64,000 nucleotides of DNA, taken from contig NZ_JAAUWV010000012.1 in NCBI RefSeq assembly GCF_014694405.1, forward strand, positions 25,807-89,806, in the 5' to 3' direction. A program made the position numbers and the translations under genes. The stretch comes from Pseudoalteromonas sp. S16_S37. Lineage in GTDB: Bacteria > Pseudomonadota > Gammaproteobacteria > Enterobacterales > Alteromonadaceae. Positions 49,067 to 58,164 of the stretch are shown here, one piece after another; positions within the stretch are counted from its first letter, which is position 1; the number at the start of each line of letters is the position of its first letter. The notes under the pieces are model-generated. The model searched no databases. It was given only the letters and a program-made list of their open reading frames with translations, and was not told the origin of the DNA.

Positions 49067-49810
49067 ATGTTTAAAAGAATTCTCGCATCTGTTGGTATCG
49101 GTGCGGCAAAAGTAGATACGGTATTAGAAACTGAACATTTGTATCCAGGACAGATATTTCAAGCCAAAATAATCATTCAAGGTGGCGACGTTAGTCAAGA
49201 GGTCATGGGCTTGGAAATGGCATTGATGACTCGTGTAAAAATGGAAAACGATGACGGTCATTATTTCGTGAACCACGTAATTGAAAAGTGGAAAATAGGT
49301 GAGCGGTTTGCGATTGATGCAAATCAAAGCAAAGTGATCCCATTTGAAGCGAGACTTCATTCAGAAACTCCCATTACAGAACTCAAAGCTGGTTATAATC
49401 ACTGTCATGTGTGGCTTGAAACTGGATTAGACATAGATTTAGCACTCGACCCAACCGATCGCGATACGCTTCATATTTACCCAAATGATGCGATAAAAAC
49501 ATGCATGCTCGCGATGGAAAAACTGGGTTTTGGACTGGTTAAGTCCGACGTAGAAAGAGGTCACTTACGAGCGAGCAACTTTCATACCGTTTCAGGGTGT
49601 TATCAAGAGCTTGAATACAGGCCTTTGAGTAAATCGCTGTTTGGCATTCAAGAAGTAGAGCTTTCATTTGTCCCTGAAGCGCATCGAACGCATGTTTTGA
49701 TTGAGTTAGACAGGTCTTTCAGAGGCGATGGATATGTTGACTTAACGATTGAACATGACCAAGTGAATTTATCGCAATTGTGTGATCAGTTAGAACGCTT
49801 GTTTGCCTAA
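49067..49810 (+). CDS. Sporulation-control (Spo0M) family protein
   Basis: A 247-residue soluble protein. It begins MFKRILASVGIGAAKVDTVLE and has the arrestin-like beta-sandwich pattern of SpoOM proteins, which despite the name are common in non-sporulating bacteria. In Bacillus the homologue affects sporulation and cell division; here the role is unknown. The AGGAG ribosome site is strong, and a terminator follows. Confidence 0.85.
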   Translation: MFKRILASVGIGAAKVDTVLETEHLYPGQIFQAKIIIQGGDVSQEVMGLEMALMTRVKMENDDGHYFVNHVIEKWKIGERFAIDANQSKVIPFEARLHSETPITELKAGYNHCHVWLETGLDIDLALDPTDRDTLHIYPNDAIKTCMLAMEKLGFGLVKSDVERGHLRASNFHTVSGCYQELEYRPLSKSLFGIQEVELSFVPEAHRTHVLIELDRSFRGDGYVDLTIEHDQVNLSQLCDQLERLFA

Positions 49811-49835
49811 CCTAAACTAAACACATTCTTCATAT

Positions 49836-49857
49836 GCCCAGATCTCTGGGCTTTTTT
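49836..49857 (+). terminator. Terminator after the Spo0M-like gene
   Basis: Stem GCCCAG (49836-49841) / CTGGGC (49846-49851) with a four-base loop, followed by TTTTTT. Confidence 0.85.
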
Positions 49858-49892
49858 ATCTTCGTATCCAAATACTTATACAGGAGCTATCT

Positions 49893-50345
49893 ATGCAATG
49901 GGTGGTAAAAGCATTTTCTGATCTTGATACAAACATGTTATTTGAGTTGTTAAAAGCGCGCGTTGATATCTTTGTAGTTGAACAACAATGCCCTTATCCA
50001 GAATTAGACGAAACGGATAGGCAAAGTCAAACTAAACATCTTATTTTGATTGAACACAACGCGATCTGTGCTTATGCGCGTGTGTATGAAAAATCAGCCA
50101 GCGAATGTGCAATTGGTAGAGTGTTAATAGTCAAAAGTGAACGCGGCAGAGGTCTTGCTAAAGAGTTGATGTCAAAAGCGCTCGCTGTGTGTGAAGCGCA
50201 CTTTTCAGATAGTGACATCGTCTTGTCAGCTCAAGTTTATCTAGTGCCGTTTTACCACTCACTAGGGTTTATTTGTGAAGGAGAAGAATATTTAGAAGAT
50301 GGTATCCCTCATCAGGATATGAGATTAAAAAGAGCACTTGTTTAA
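49893..50345 (+). CDS. elaA: GNAT family N-acetyltransferase, ElaA type
   Basis: A 150-residue protein with the ElaA pattern: LFELLKARVDIFVVEQQCPYPELDETD at the start and the acetyl-CoA loop IGRVLIVKSERGRGLAKELM. GNAT enzymes move an acetyl group to an amine; the ElaA substrate is not established. The AGGAG ribosome site is good. Its final codons form one arm of the terminator shared with the next gene. Confidence 0.88.
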   Translation: MQWVVKAFSDLDTNMLFELLKARVDIFVVEQQCPYPELDETDRQSQTKHLILIEHNAICAYARVYEKSASECAIGRVLIVKSERGRGLAKELMSKALAVCEAHFSDSDIVLSAQVYLVPFYHSLGFICEGEEYLEDGIPHQDMRLKRALV

Positions 50346-50364
50346 CCTACAAGTGCTCTTTTTT
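50331..50364. terminator. Bidirectional terminator between elaA and the NSS transporter gene
   Basis: An 11-bp stem AGAGCACTTGT (50331-50341) / ACAAGTGCTCT (50349-50359) with TTTTTT after it on the plus strand and a U-rich tail on the minus strand. It overlaps the elaA stop and serves both convergent genes. Confidence 0.88.
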
Positions 50365-50370
50365 ATTAAG

Positions 50371-51717
50371 TTATTGAGAGTGTATAAACACCAAAGCAAT
50401 GGCTAGCGGGCATACAAACTTGATGTACCAAGGCCATATTTTCCAAAATAGGCTGTTTTCTGCGTCTTCATAGCCATTTTTTATTTCTATCAATAACTTA
50501 TTTCTGCTCCAGATCCAACCCACAAATATACAGCACAACATGCCAATCAGCGGTTGCCCAAATTGGGTGGTTAAACTGACAATAAAGCCAAATAAGCTAC
50601 TGAAATTGAATATAATAGTAAAGCTTATCAAAGAGATCAGCCCACCGATAATCCAAGTGGCTTGTAAACGTGATAAGGCAAATCGTTCGACTGCATATGA
50701 TACAGGGGCTTCAAGCATTGAAATAGATGAGGTTAACGCAGCAATGCTCATTAGCGCGAAAAATGCAAAACCAACAAACAGACCTACATCGCCCATACTT
50801 TCAAATAAAGCCGGTAAGACCTGAAATACCAAAGTATCTTCTGAAAGCAATTGACCACTTGCACTAAATATTTCAACACCTTGAGCTTGCGCTACATACA
50901 TAGCTGGAATAATGAGTAAACCAGCGACAAATGCGATAAATACATCGATCAAGGTCACATAGGCGCCTAATGAAACAAGATTTTCTTGTTTGCTAATGTA
51001 AGATCCATAAATGATCATGACACTGGTACCCAAAGACAACGAGAAAAATGCCTGACCTAATGCGCTTACGAGTAACTCAGGGTTTAAAATAGATGAAAAA
51101 TCAGGCACTAAATATGCCTTCAAACCTTCACTGGCACCATCTTGCATTAGCACGTAAGCAATAAGTAGAAATAGGATCCCTAAAAGTGCGGGCATCAAAC
51201 GTTTTGACCATTTTTCTATCCCGTTTTCTACCCCTTTACTGATGATTGAAATAGTCAAAAGGATAAATAAAGCAGTAAAAATCAGATCGCGTGCCAGCGA
51301 TTGACTATTTAGCCATTTAGCAGTGTCAGACAAACTCGAAAATTGAGCTATTGGCTCTAGGGTTGCGCTAAACATCCACCCAGCGACAATTGCATAAAAG
51401 CTCAAAATTAAGCCAGCACATATAATACCGCCAAAACCAACAGCAAATGCAAAGCGTTTATTAAATGGATTATTGGATAATTTTTGTAATGAAGATACGG
51501 CATTAGCCTGACCGTACCGACCAATAACCAATTCAGCCATAAGTGCAGGGTAGGCTAAACAAAACGCAAGCACTAAATAAACGAATACAAAAGCTGCTCC
51601 GCCATTACTTGCTGTTTGGGTGGGAAAGCCCCAAATATTACCTAAACCTACAGCAGATCCAGCTGCTGCCATGATGAATCCAAAGCGAGAACTAAATTCT
51701 CCGCGCACACTGCTCAT
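50371..51717 (-). CDS. Sodium-dependent transporter, NSS (SNF) family
   Basis: A 448-residue protein with about 11-12 membrane helices, LeuT-like. The helix-1 motif GSAVGLGNIWGFP is present, with Gly where LeuT has the gate Arg in NIWRFP. Such carriers take up amino acids or amines with Na+. The substrate cannot be deduced. It is a single gene, transcribed toward the shared terminator; 232 bp separate it from the histidine kinase gene, and no other feature is seen there. Confidence 0.92.
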   Translation of the reverse strand: MSSVRGEFSSRFGFIMAAAGSAVGLGNIWGFPTQTASNGGAAFVFVYLVLAFCLAYPALMAELVIGRYGQANAVSSLQKLSNNPFNKRFAFAVGFGGIICAGLILSFYAIVAGWMFSATLEPIAQFSSLSDTAKWLNSQSLARDLIFTALFILLTISIISKGVENGIEKWSKRLMPALLGILFLLIAYVLMQDGASEGLKAYLVPDFSSILNPELLVSALGQAFFSLSLGTSVMIIYGSYISKQENLVSLGAYVTLIDVFIAFVAGLLIIPAMYVAQAQGVEIFSASGQLLSEDTLVFQVLPALFESMGDVGLFVGFAFFALMSIAALTSSISMLEAPVSYAVERFALSRLQATWIIGGLISLISFTIIFNFSSLFGFIVSLTTQFGQPLIGMLCCIFVGWIWSRNKLLIEIKNGYEDAENSLFWKIWPWYIKFVCPLAIALVFIHSQ

Positions 51718-51949
51718 ATTATTTATACTTCTCTATTTTTTTACGGCGGCTGACAATCTACTGTAAATAAAGGCAAATAAAAAGCGCTAATTGTCATTAG
51801 AATGCCATGATCTAGCGCAACTTTTTTGTTGTTAGTTGTTTGTAACTTAAACTCTCCAAAGCAACAAACCGGTGCTTAGAAGAACCTTATGTCTTTTCAG
51901 TAGATTAACGGCCGAGCATCAACTAAGTGTGAGTATTACTTTACGCTGC

Positions 51950-53239
51950 TCACCGTGCTTTACAAGGCAAAATTAACGTGAATTTAGCCCCGCCTAAAAT
52001 CTCAGAGTGAGACACCGATGCCTTCCCGTGGTGCCAATCGACTACTTTGGCAACGATAGCAAGGCCCAAACCATAGCTTTTTTGCGCTCGATTGCGATGA
52101 GATTGCTCTTGAAAAAAAGGGCTAAACACTTTATGCCAGTTTTGCGGTGCGATACCTGGCCCGTCATCTTCTATGCGAATATGGATATTTTGCCCATCAC
52201 TGTTGACTCTTACAAGCACGGTTAGGTTGGCAAAATCTGCGGCGTTACTGAGTAAGTTAGTGACTGCGCGCGCTAACCAGTGTAAATCTGCATGAATAAA
52301 TAACGAAGGTTCTATTTCGTGCTCGATATTTATTTTTGCGCTTTGAAATTTAGGCGCAACTTGTTCAATTAATGCAGGGAAGTACTCGCTGGCTGATGCT
52401 TGTTCAAATTTGAGCAGATGAGACTTTTGTTCAAGCGTTGCAAAAGATAAGTAACTTGCCAGCATATCTTCCATCTGATCTAAGTCTTTTTCCATTCTAG
52501 TCAACAGATTGTGTACTTTACTTATATCTCCCTCATCTAATGCCGCGTCAAGGCCAAAGCGAAGGCAAGCCACAGGAGTACGTATATCGTGGGATAAACT
52601 AGAAGCCAATAGCTTATTTTCTGCGAGCAGTTTTTCGATTTGGCTAGCCATGCGATTAAAAGTCAGCTCTACATCTTTAATGTAGGTAAATTTGTCTGTT
52701 GCGATCCTTGCGCTGAAATTACCGCTGGCAAACTGTTTAGCAGCATCGGTAAGGATAGACAGTCGTTTAGCTAGTGGTGATAGAATAAACCACATAAATG
52801 TGCATACCCCAGCATAGAAAAGCAGCGTGAGTAGCGCATCGCTGTCTCTTTGCTCTGGGGGTTTGGCTAGACGGAGTTCTAAGTAGTCGGGGAGAAGGTC
52901 TTGATTGGTTTTCAATAAATAAAACCCTTGTTGGTCTTCTAATACCAGCCCCTTGTTAGTTAACATTTGAGCTTTAAGCTCGGAAGGAACCGCCAGCGTA
53001 TCGCCTCTTTTGTAACTGATTTCTAGCTCATAGTCTGTACTTAAGGTCTCAATATAATCAGCTCTTTGCTCTAGAGCCTGTCTAGCTACTTGCTTTGCCG
53101 CTCCTCCAGCTAGTGTACTTTGCCAGCCAAAGTGATTATCAGTTTCTAGTGTTTGTTCGCTGAAAATATCTATGAGCCAACCAAGTACTACAATGGATAC
53201 TAACGCACTAGTGAGTAAGTAAATATAGAGCTTTCTCAC
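51950..53239 (-). CDS. RstB-like sensor histidine kinase
   Basis: A 429-residue membrane kinase: helix at about 5-23, periplasmic domain of ~110 residues, second helix near 135-155, HAMP, His box LSHDIRTPVACLRF, then ATPase boxes NLLSNAADF, DDGPGI and GLGLAI. It pairs with the regulator ten bases upstream in the operon. The regulator is strongly RstA-like, hence the RstB-like call. The signal is unknown. Confidence 0.9.
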   Translation of the reverse strand: MRKLYIYLLTSALVSIVVLGWLIDIFSEQTLETDNHFGWQSTLAGGAAKQVARQALEQRADYIETLSTDYELEISYKRGDTLAVPSELKAQMLTNKGLVLEDQQGFYLLKTNQDLLPDYLELRLAKPPEQRDSDALLTLLFYAGVCTFMWFILSPLAKRLSILTDAAKQFASGNFSARIATDKFTYIKDVELTFNRMASQIEKLLAENKLLASSLSHDIRTPVACLRFGLDAALDEGDISKVHNLLTRMEKDLDQMEDMLASYLSFATLEQKSHLLKFEQASASEYFPALIEQVAPKFQSAKINIEHEIEPSLFIHADLHWLARAVTNLLSNAADFANLTVLVRVNSDGQNIHIRIEDDGPGIAPQNWHKVFSPFFQEQSHRNRAQKSYGLGLAIVAKVVDWHHGKASVSHSEILGGAKFTLILPCKAR

Positions 53240-53249
53240 GCTAAGGCCT

Positions 53250-53957
53250 TTACCATGCGCTAGGAACCATTAGGTAACCTTTACCCCAGATAGTTTTAAT
53301 CTTTTCTGGATGTTGAGGGTCATCATTAAATTTCTTTCTAAGCGCTGAGATCAACACGTCTACACTGCGGTCTAAACCATCGTACTCTCTGCCTTTTGTG
53401 GCTTTAAATACAGCATCGCGCGACACGACTTCTCCCGCATTGGAGGCTAAAAAATGTAGTAGCAAATACTCTGCACTGGAAATATTAACTTCTTCACCAT
53501 GTAAAAGTACTTTGCGCGCTTGTGTATCAATGCTTAAGTTTCCAACTCGAATCGCATTATCGTCGGCATTATTGCTCGACATCGCTTCATTAGACGCTCT
53601 TAACATCGCTTTGATCCTTGCAAGTAGAGCTCTTGGTCTTACTGGCTTGATTACGTAATCACTTGCACCTACCTCTAAGCCAATAACCTCATCCATTTCT
53701 TCATCTTTTGCAGTGAGCATCACGATAGGCTTTTGATAAAATTGTCGCAGCTCACGACAAACACTTATCCCGTCTTGGCCTGGCAACATAACATCTAATA
53801 AGACAATATCAGGGGTGAGTGATTTAACCATTGCGACGACCCGATCGCCTCGCTCACACACGTGTGTTGTATAACCCTGATTATTTAAGTAATCGGCTAC
53901 CCACTGTGAGAGAGATTCGTCATCTTCTACCAGTAAAATCGTGCCGTAATTATCCAT
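53250..53957 (-). CDS. OmpR/RstA-like response regulator
   Basis: A 235-residue regulator from the ATG at 53955-53957 (complement), which follows TTGGAGA by six bases; an upstream in-frame TTG overlaps that ribosome site. The receiver has Asp55 (LLDVMLPG); the winged-helix domain contains YDGLDRSVDVLISALRKKF and ends KGYLMVPSAW, closely patterned on E. coli RstA. It likely controls envelope or acid/ion stress genes; the MipA/OmpV gene upstream on the same strand is a possible target, by inference only. Confidence 0.92.
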   Translation of the reverse strand: MDNYGTILLVEDDESLSQWVADYLNNQGYTTHVCERGDRVVAMVKSLTPDIVLLDVMLPGQDGISVCRELRQFYQKPIVMLTAKDEEMDEVIGLEVGASDYVIKPVRPRALLARIKAMLRASNEAMSSNNADDNAIRVGNLSIDTQARKVLLHGEEVNISSAEYLLLHFLASNAGEVVSRDAVFKATKGREYDGLDRSVDVLISALRKKFNDDPQHPEKIKTIWGKGYLMVPSAW

Positions 53958-54116
53958 ATTTATCTCCAACTTATTGATGATTCTAGTAGCGATGATAGAG
54001 ACCTTTGATTCTGCCTGAGTAATACATCACTGTCACTTATTATTAGGTAGGTCAATACCCTGTATTTATTTAGGTATATCGACCTTTTTTTAATTTTTGC
54101 TTAACCTGAATATACA

Positions 54117-54959
54117 TTAAAAAACGTAGCGCACACCAAACTTGGCTTTGTGTTGGTGATTCTGACGAACAATGGGGCTGTGATAAATTTGATCAGAAAA
54201 CCACGTTGACATCCACCCTGTTAAAAATACCCAGTCTTCATTGATTGGATACTCAGCATGGAATTCATAAACAACATTATTTGCACCTTGAGGACTGTAA
54301 ACAGGGCGATTGTCTGCTTGTTCTTCTGGGGTAATGCCAAAATAATAATCGGTAAAATCATCTGAATATAGGTTAACGCCAATCGCACTTCTAAACTCCC
54401 AATTACGCCAAGGAATGATCTTGCTATAAAAAGCACTTATTATCCAACCGTTATGTGTACTGCTGATATCTTGCAAAAATTCAAATGACAATTGGCTGTT
54501 ATTGCCGTAGCGTCTGCTTAAACGAAACCCAGCGGTTAAGTCAAACTTGCGTTCATTGATCCCCTTGAGTTCCGGAATATCGTTTGAGCTGTATAGATCA
54601 AAACCATTTTCACTAAAACCATCTTGCGCTTGAGTCAATACCAAGTCTACGCCCCAGCTATATTTATCAATCAGGCTGTATCCAATTATGAAGCCACCAG
54701 TGAGTTGGCTGTGATCTACGTCTAAGTACCAGTTACCATAAGTTGCTGATATGTTTATATTAAATAAATCGACACCATCTTGATAAGCGTCTGAGCCAAC
54801 AAGGTAGGAATCATCAAAAGCGAGCCCAAATCCTAGGCTAACATCATAGTAAAACTCATCACTGGGTTGTAAAGCGTTGTCTGCGTATAGACGGTTACTT
54901 GCATACGATGGGACTGACAGAGAAAAATAGAGTAATGCAAGTAATATAACTCTCGACAT
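54117..54959 (-). CDS. MipA/OmpV family outer-membrane protein
   Basis: About 280 residues from the ATG at 54957-54959 (complement), with a signal peptide (VILLALLYFSLSVPSYA) and alternating beta strands typical of a small barrel; the C-terminal Phe (KFGVRYVF) is the usual outer-membrane insertion signal. Upstream TTG codons in frame give a less likely start. MipA/OmpV proteins act as scaffold or porin-like barrels. The start codon lies within one arm of a perfect inverted repeat, suggesting tight control. The gap of 159 bp to the regulator gene holds no other gene. Confidence 0.85.
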   Translation of the reverse strand: MSRVILLALLYFSLSVPSYASNRLYADNALQPSDEFYYDVSLGFGLAFDDSYLVGSDAYQDGVDLFNINISATYGNWYLDVDHSQLTGGFIIGYSLIDKYSWGVDLVLTQAQDGFSENGFDLYSSNDIPELKGINERKFDLTAGFRLSRRYGNNSQLSFEFLQDISSTHNGWIISAFYSKIIPWRNWEFRSAIGVNLYSDDFTDYYFGITPEEQADNRPVYSPQGANNVVYEFHAEYPINEDWVFLTGWMSTWFSDQIYHSPIVRQNHQHKAKFGVRYVF

Positions 54960-54993
54960 AATATTCACCAACAAGACGGTTGGTGAATATTAT
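54958..54993. promoter_or_regulatory. Perfect 15-bp inverted repeat over the MipA/OmpV gene start
   Basis: Arms at 54958-54972 and 54979-54993 are exact reverse complements (core TTCACCAAC and GTTGGTGAA) with a six-base spacer. One arm contains the start codon and the GGTGA ribosome-site-like stretch of the minus-strand gene. It could be an operator (ACCAAC-N6-GTTGGT resembles TetR-family sites) or an RNA hairpin that hides the start codon. Confidence 0.75.
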
Positions 54994-55031
54994 ATTGAGA
55001 TTGTTTTTTTGAACTGTAAAAAAGTGTTGTA

Positions 55032-55835
55032 TTAAAGTACGTTGATTTTATCTATTAATATTGAGCTTAGCTTTTGATGCATTGCGCTGCTCAGTGCACT
55101 CACTTCAGTTGCGCTACAAGCCCCTGAGGACTTTTCTGGTCCGCTGATAACATCTTCAACAATATATTGAGGAATTGTTACTGGCTCTTCAGCTCGTGCA
55201 ATTCTAGCTTGTTCACTATTTTGCTCCACAATAAAAGCCAGCACATCATGCTCATTTGTAATTTTTTGCTCTTTGGTATAGCTAAACTGTAAAGGAATAC
55301 CTTGGAAGCTAGCACTATCGATAGACGATTTTGCAAACCAAATTACATCGGATGATGCAATATGAGTTAAACGCATACTCACGCTTGCTACGATATTACT
55401 GCATTGATAACTAGGCGCCTTTTGCGTCACTAATTTGTAAAGTGCATGGGATGATTTAGGCTGATTTAACACATAGGTTTTGTCTGGCCCAAAGGTTAAA
55501 TCTAGCTGATGTATATTAAGAACGTAATCTGCACCATGCTTTTCAACGACCTTTAAGCCTTGCTTTTGCAAAGCTTGCTCTAAATGAGATTTCAAGGTGT
55601 CGGTCATCGCAACTTTGTCTGCAACAATACGTACGGTATTATTTTTCTCTATTGGGTGAGCTGGCAATTGAACTGACTTGATTCTGGCTGAATCTAGTTC
55701 TGTACTATAGCTAAGTTGGTAGATTTCTTTACTTAATATTGGCTTTGATGGCACATTAAGTTTAGGTGCCATCTTTGGTGTTAACGAACAACCAAAAGAT
55801 AAAGCCATTGTGAAAAATATAAGTAAAAAACGCAT
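55032..55835 (-). CDS. Putative lipoprotein of unknown function
   Basis: A 267-residue protein with a signal sequence MRFLLIFFTMALSFGCS and a likely lipid-bearing Cys16 (imperfect lipobox). The rest is mixed alpha/beta with a stretch LKSHLEQALQKQGLKVVEKHGADYVLNIHQ that resembles the folds of secreted lipoproteins which assemble surface structures. No family is recognised with confidence. It is upstream of the MipA/OmpV gene on the same strand but separated by the inverted repeat. Confidence 0.75.
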   Translation of the reverse strand: MRFLLIFFTMALSFGCSLTPKMAPKLNVPSKPILSKEIYQLSYSTELDSARIKSVQLPAHPIEKNNTVRIVADKVAMTDTLKSHLEQALQKQGLKVVEKHGADYVLNIHQLDLTFGPDKTYVLNQPKSSHALYKLVTQKAPSYQCSNIVASVSMRLTHIASSDVIWFAKSSIDSASFQGIPLQFSYTKEQKITNEHDVLAFIVEQNSEQARIARAEEPVTIPQYIVEDVISGPEKSSGACSATEVSALSSAMHQKLSSILIDKINVL

Positions 55836-55932
55836 CCAAGTACCTCAAATTGTAATTAAAGTATTAATTGGCAATACAAACGACCCTAAACTTCGTGATA
55901 AACTTCAATGAATTCGAGTTTATAGAGTAATT

Positions 55933-57099
55933 ATGAAGTATTTAGTTGTTGTTGTATTTTGGCTATTTACGACAAAAGTCCATGCATTAGAAGACGCAAA
56001 GCAGCAGTGGCACCAATTTTTGAACAGCTATTCTAAGCAAGTTGAGCGAAAACTAAAAGAAAAATCAATTCCAGGCGCGGCTTTAAGTATTGTACATGCT
56101 GATTTCGGCGACTTAGCTACGGGTATTGGTAAAACTCAGGTACATAAAGGACTAAGTGTAAACAAAAATACCCGCTTTCGTTTAGCTTCAGTATCGAAGA
56201 CATTCGCTGGCTCATTGACTGCAAAGTTGGCAAGTCAAGATTACTTTCATGTTGATGATTATGTAAGTAAATATCTGCCGTACGTTGCAAACACCGATTA
56301 TCAATCGTTAAAAATTTATCATTTACTGAGTCATTCGAGTGGCTTAGTTCCAAATGCTTACGATAATCTCATTGAATCTAGAATGCCTTATGATGAAATC
56401 ATTGAACGTTTGATTCAAGTAGACAGAATATGTACACCTGGGCAATGTTATGGCTACCAAAACGCCATGTTTAGTCTGATATCTGATGTGATCCTAAATG
56501 CCACCGGAATGCCCTATGAGCGTTGGTTGGTTGAGTTTATATTCAAACCATTAAGTATGAGAGATGGGGGCGTAGGTATAGACAACATGCAAAGAGATGA
56601 CAATTATGCTTTGCCGCACGTGCTCGGGCGGAAACGTTGGCATACCGCTAAACTTAAACCTCATTATTATAAGGTCGCACCAGCAGCTGGTATTAACGCA
56701 AGCGCGGCAGATATGGTGCAATGGTTAAAAGCTCAACTAGGCGTTTATCCAGATGTGTTGTCACTTGACGCTTTGACGATTCAAAGTCGTCCATATACTC
56801 ATACAAAGCGAGAGCTGCGTCGCAGGATATGGCGAGAACACTTAAATGAAGCATTTTATGGTTTAGGTTGGCGTATCTACGACTATGACGGTGAACATTT
56901 AATGTATCACAGTGGTTGGGTACAAGGATATCGAACAGATGTCGTTGTGATCCCAGCCTTAAATGTTGGTTTTAGTCTGTTATTGAATGCGGAAAGTGGC
57001 GTAATAAACGAGTTGACGACTGATTTTATTTCACAAGTCATTGAAATGTACAGAGCGGCGCCACCACAGCAAAGCAATGGCGCAAACAAAGAAAGTTAA
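55933..57099 (+). CDS. Beta-lactamase-fold serine hydrolase
   Basis: A 388-residue protein with a signal peptide (about residues 1-18). The class C / penicillin-binding-like triad is visible: Ser86-Val-Ser-Lys89 (SxxK), Tyr175-Gln-Asn177 (YxN) and HSGW in place of the KTG box. Such proteins are usually esterases, peptidases or PBP-like hydrolases rather than resistance enzymes. It overlaps the convergent yhbY by four bases. Confidence 0.85.
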   Translation: MKYLVVVVFWLFTTKVHALEDAKQQWHQFLNSYSKQVERKLKEKSIPGAALSIVHADFGDLATGIGKTQVHKGLSVNKNTRFRLASVSKTFAGSLTAKLASQDYFHVDDYVSKYLPYVANTDYQSLKIYHLLSHSSGLVPNAYDNLIESRMPYDEIIERLIQVDRICTPGQCYGYQNAMFSLISDVILNATGMPYERWLVEFIFKPLSMRDGGVGIDNMQRDDNYALPHVLGRKRWHTAKLKPHYYKVAPAAGINASAADMVQWLKAQLGVYPDVLSLDALTIQSRPYTHTKRELRRRIWREHLNEAFYGLGWRIYDYDGEHLMYHSGWVQGYRTDVVVIPALNVGFSLLLNAESGVINELTTDFISQVIEMYRAAPPQQSNGANKES

Positions 57100-57392
57100 G
57101 AACGTGGTAGTTGGATCTTTTTCTCTTCGCTTTGACGGTACAGAACTATGGTATGACCGATAGTTTGAACTTTGTGAGCGCCAGTTTCGCGTACGATTGC
57201 GTCAAAAATAAGCTGTTTTGTTTCACGATCGTTAGTTGGCACTTTTACTTTAATAAGTTCATGGATGTCTAAACATTGAACAATTTCAACTAAAACACCT
57301 TCGGTTAAACCATTTGCACCGAGTAAAACTACTGGTTTAAGTGGATGTGCTAATCCTTTAAGATACTGCTTTTGTTTATTTGATAAAGTCAT
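57096..57392 (-). CDS. yhbY: Ribosome assembly RNA-binding protein YhbY
   Basis: A 98-residue CRM-domain protein; the motif LKPVVLLGANGLTEGVLVEI carries the GxxG-type RNA loop. It binds pre-50S ribosomes. It is divergent from rlmE, as in many Gammaproteobacteria. The 83-bp gap between them should hold both promoters. Confidence 0.95.
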   Translation of the reverse strand: MTLSNKQKQYLKGLAHPLKPVVLLGANGLTEGVLVEIVQCLDIHELIKVKVPTNDRETKQLIFDAIVRETGAHKVQTIGHTIVLYRQSEEKKIQLPRS

Positions 57393-57475
57393 ATTGGTAC
57401 AATTTACTAAATGTGGGCTTGAATTCTAGTATTCTACCGCCATCTAGACAATATTACTAATGAGTTGCAGTTAAT

Positions 57476-58105
57476 ATGGCAAATAAAAAGCACTCAGCGA
57501 GCTCAAAACGCTGGTTAAAGGAACATGTAGACGATCCATACGTCCATGAGGCACAAAAACGCGGATTCCGCTCTCGAGCAATTTTTAAGTTGGAAGAAAT
57601 TCAACAGCGTGACAAGTTAATTAAACCAGGCATGAGTGTGGTTGATTTGGGCGCGGCACCAGGAAGTTGGTCACAGTATTTAGCTGAACAAGTAGGGGAT
57701 AATGGGCAAGTTATCGCTTGTGATATTTTACCTATGGACTCCCTAGCGGGGGTGGATTTTTTACAAGGTGACTTCCGTGAAGAAGCGGTGCTTAACGCGT
57801 TGCTTCAGCGTATTGGTGGCAAAACCATTGATGTTGTTTTTTCAGACATGGCACCAAACATGAGCGGCAATATGTCTACCGACCAAGCTGGTAGTATGTA
57901 CTTAGTAGAGTTGGCGCTAGAGATGTGCCATCAAGTACTGAGTAAAAATGGTGCATTTACAGTTAAAGTTTTCCAAGGGGAGGGGTTTGATCAGTTTGTG
58001 CAAGAAGTTCGTAAATGTTTTAACGTGGTTAAAATTAGAAAGCCAAAAGCGTCTCGACCACGCTCCCGTGAAGTATATATAGTGGCGACAGGTTACAAAC
58101 TGTAG
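57476..58105 (+). CDS. rlmE: 23S rRNA (uridine-2'-O) methyltransferase RlmE (FtsJ)
   Basis: A 209-residue protein with the SAM-binding [11 protein letters not shown] motif. Lys38, Asp124, Lys164 and Glu199 line up by number with the catalytic tetrad of E. coli RrmJ/FtsJ. It methylates U2552 of 23S rRNA. It precedes ftsH, the conserved order. Confidence 0.97.
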   Translation: MANKKHSASSKRWLKEHVDDPYVHEAQKRGFRSRAIFKLEEIQQRDKLIKPGMSVVDLGAAPGSWSQYLAEQVGDNGQVIACDILPMDSLAGVDFLQGDFREEAVLNALLQRIGGKTIDVVFSDMAPNMSGNMSTDQAGSMYLVELALEMCHQVLSKNGAFTVKVFQGEGFDQFVQEVRKCFNVVKIRKPKASRPRSREVYIVATGYKL

Positions 58106-58164
58106 TACAGTTGAAAGGCATTAAAGTCGATTTTAAATAATTTTGGATACAAGAGGTTAACTCC

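Noticed and set aside
53998..54100. Loose hairpin followed by a T-run upstream of the response-regulator gene
   Set aside because: The stem has mismatches and the T-run faces away from any gene that would end there.
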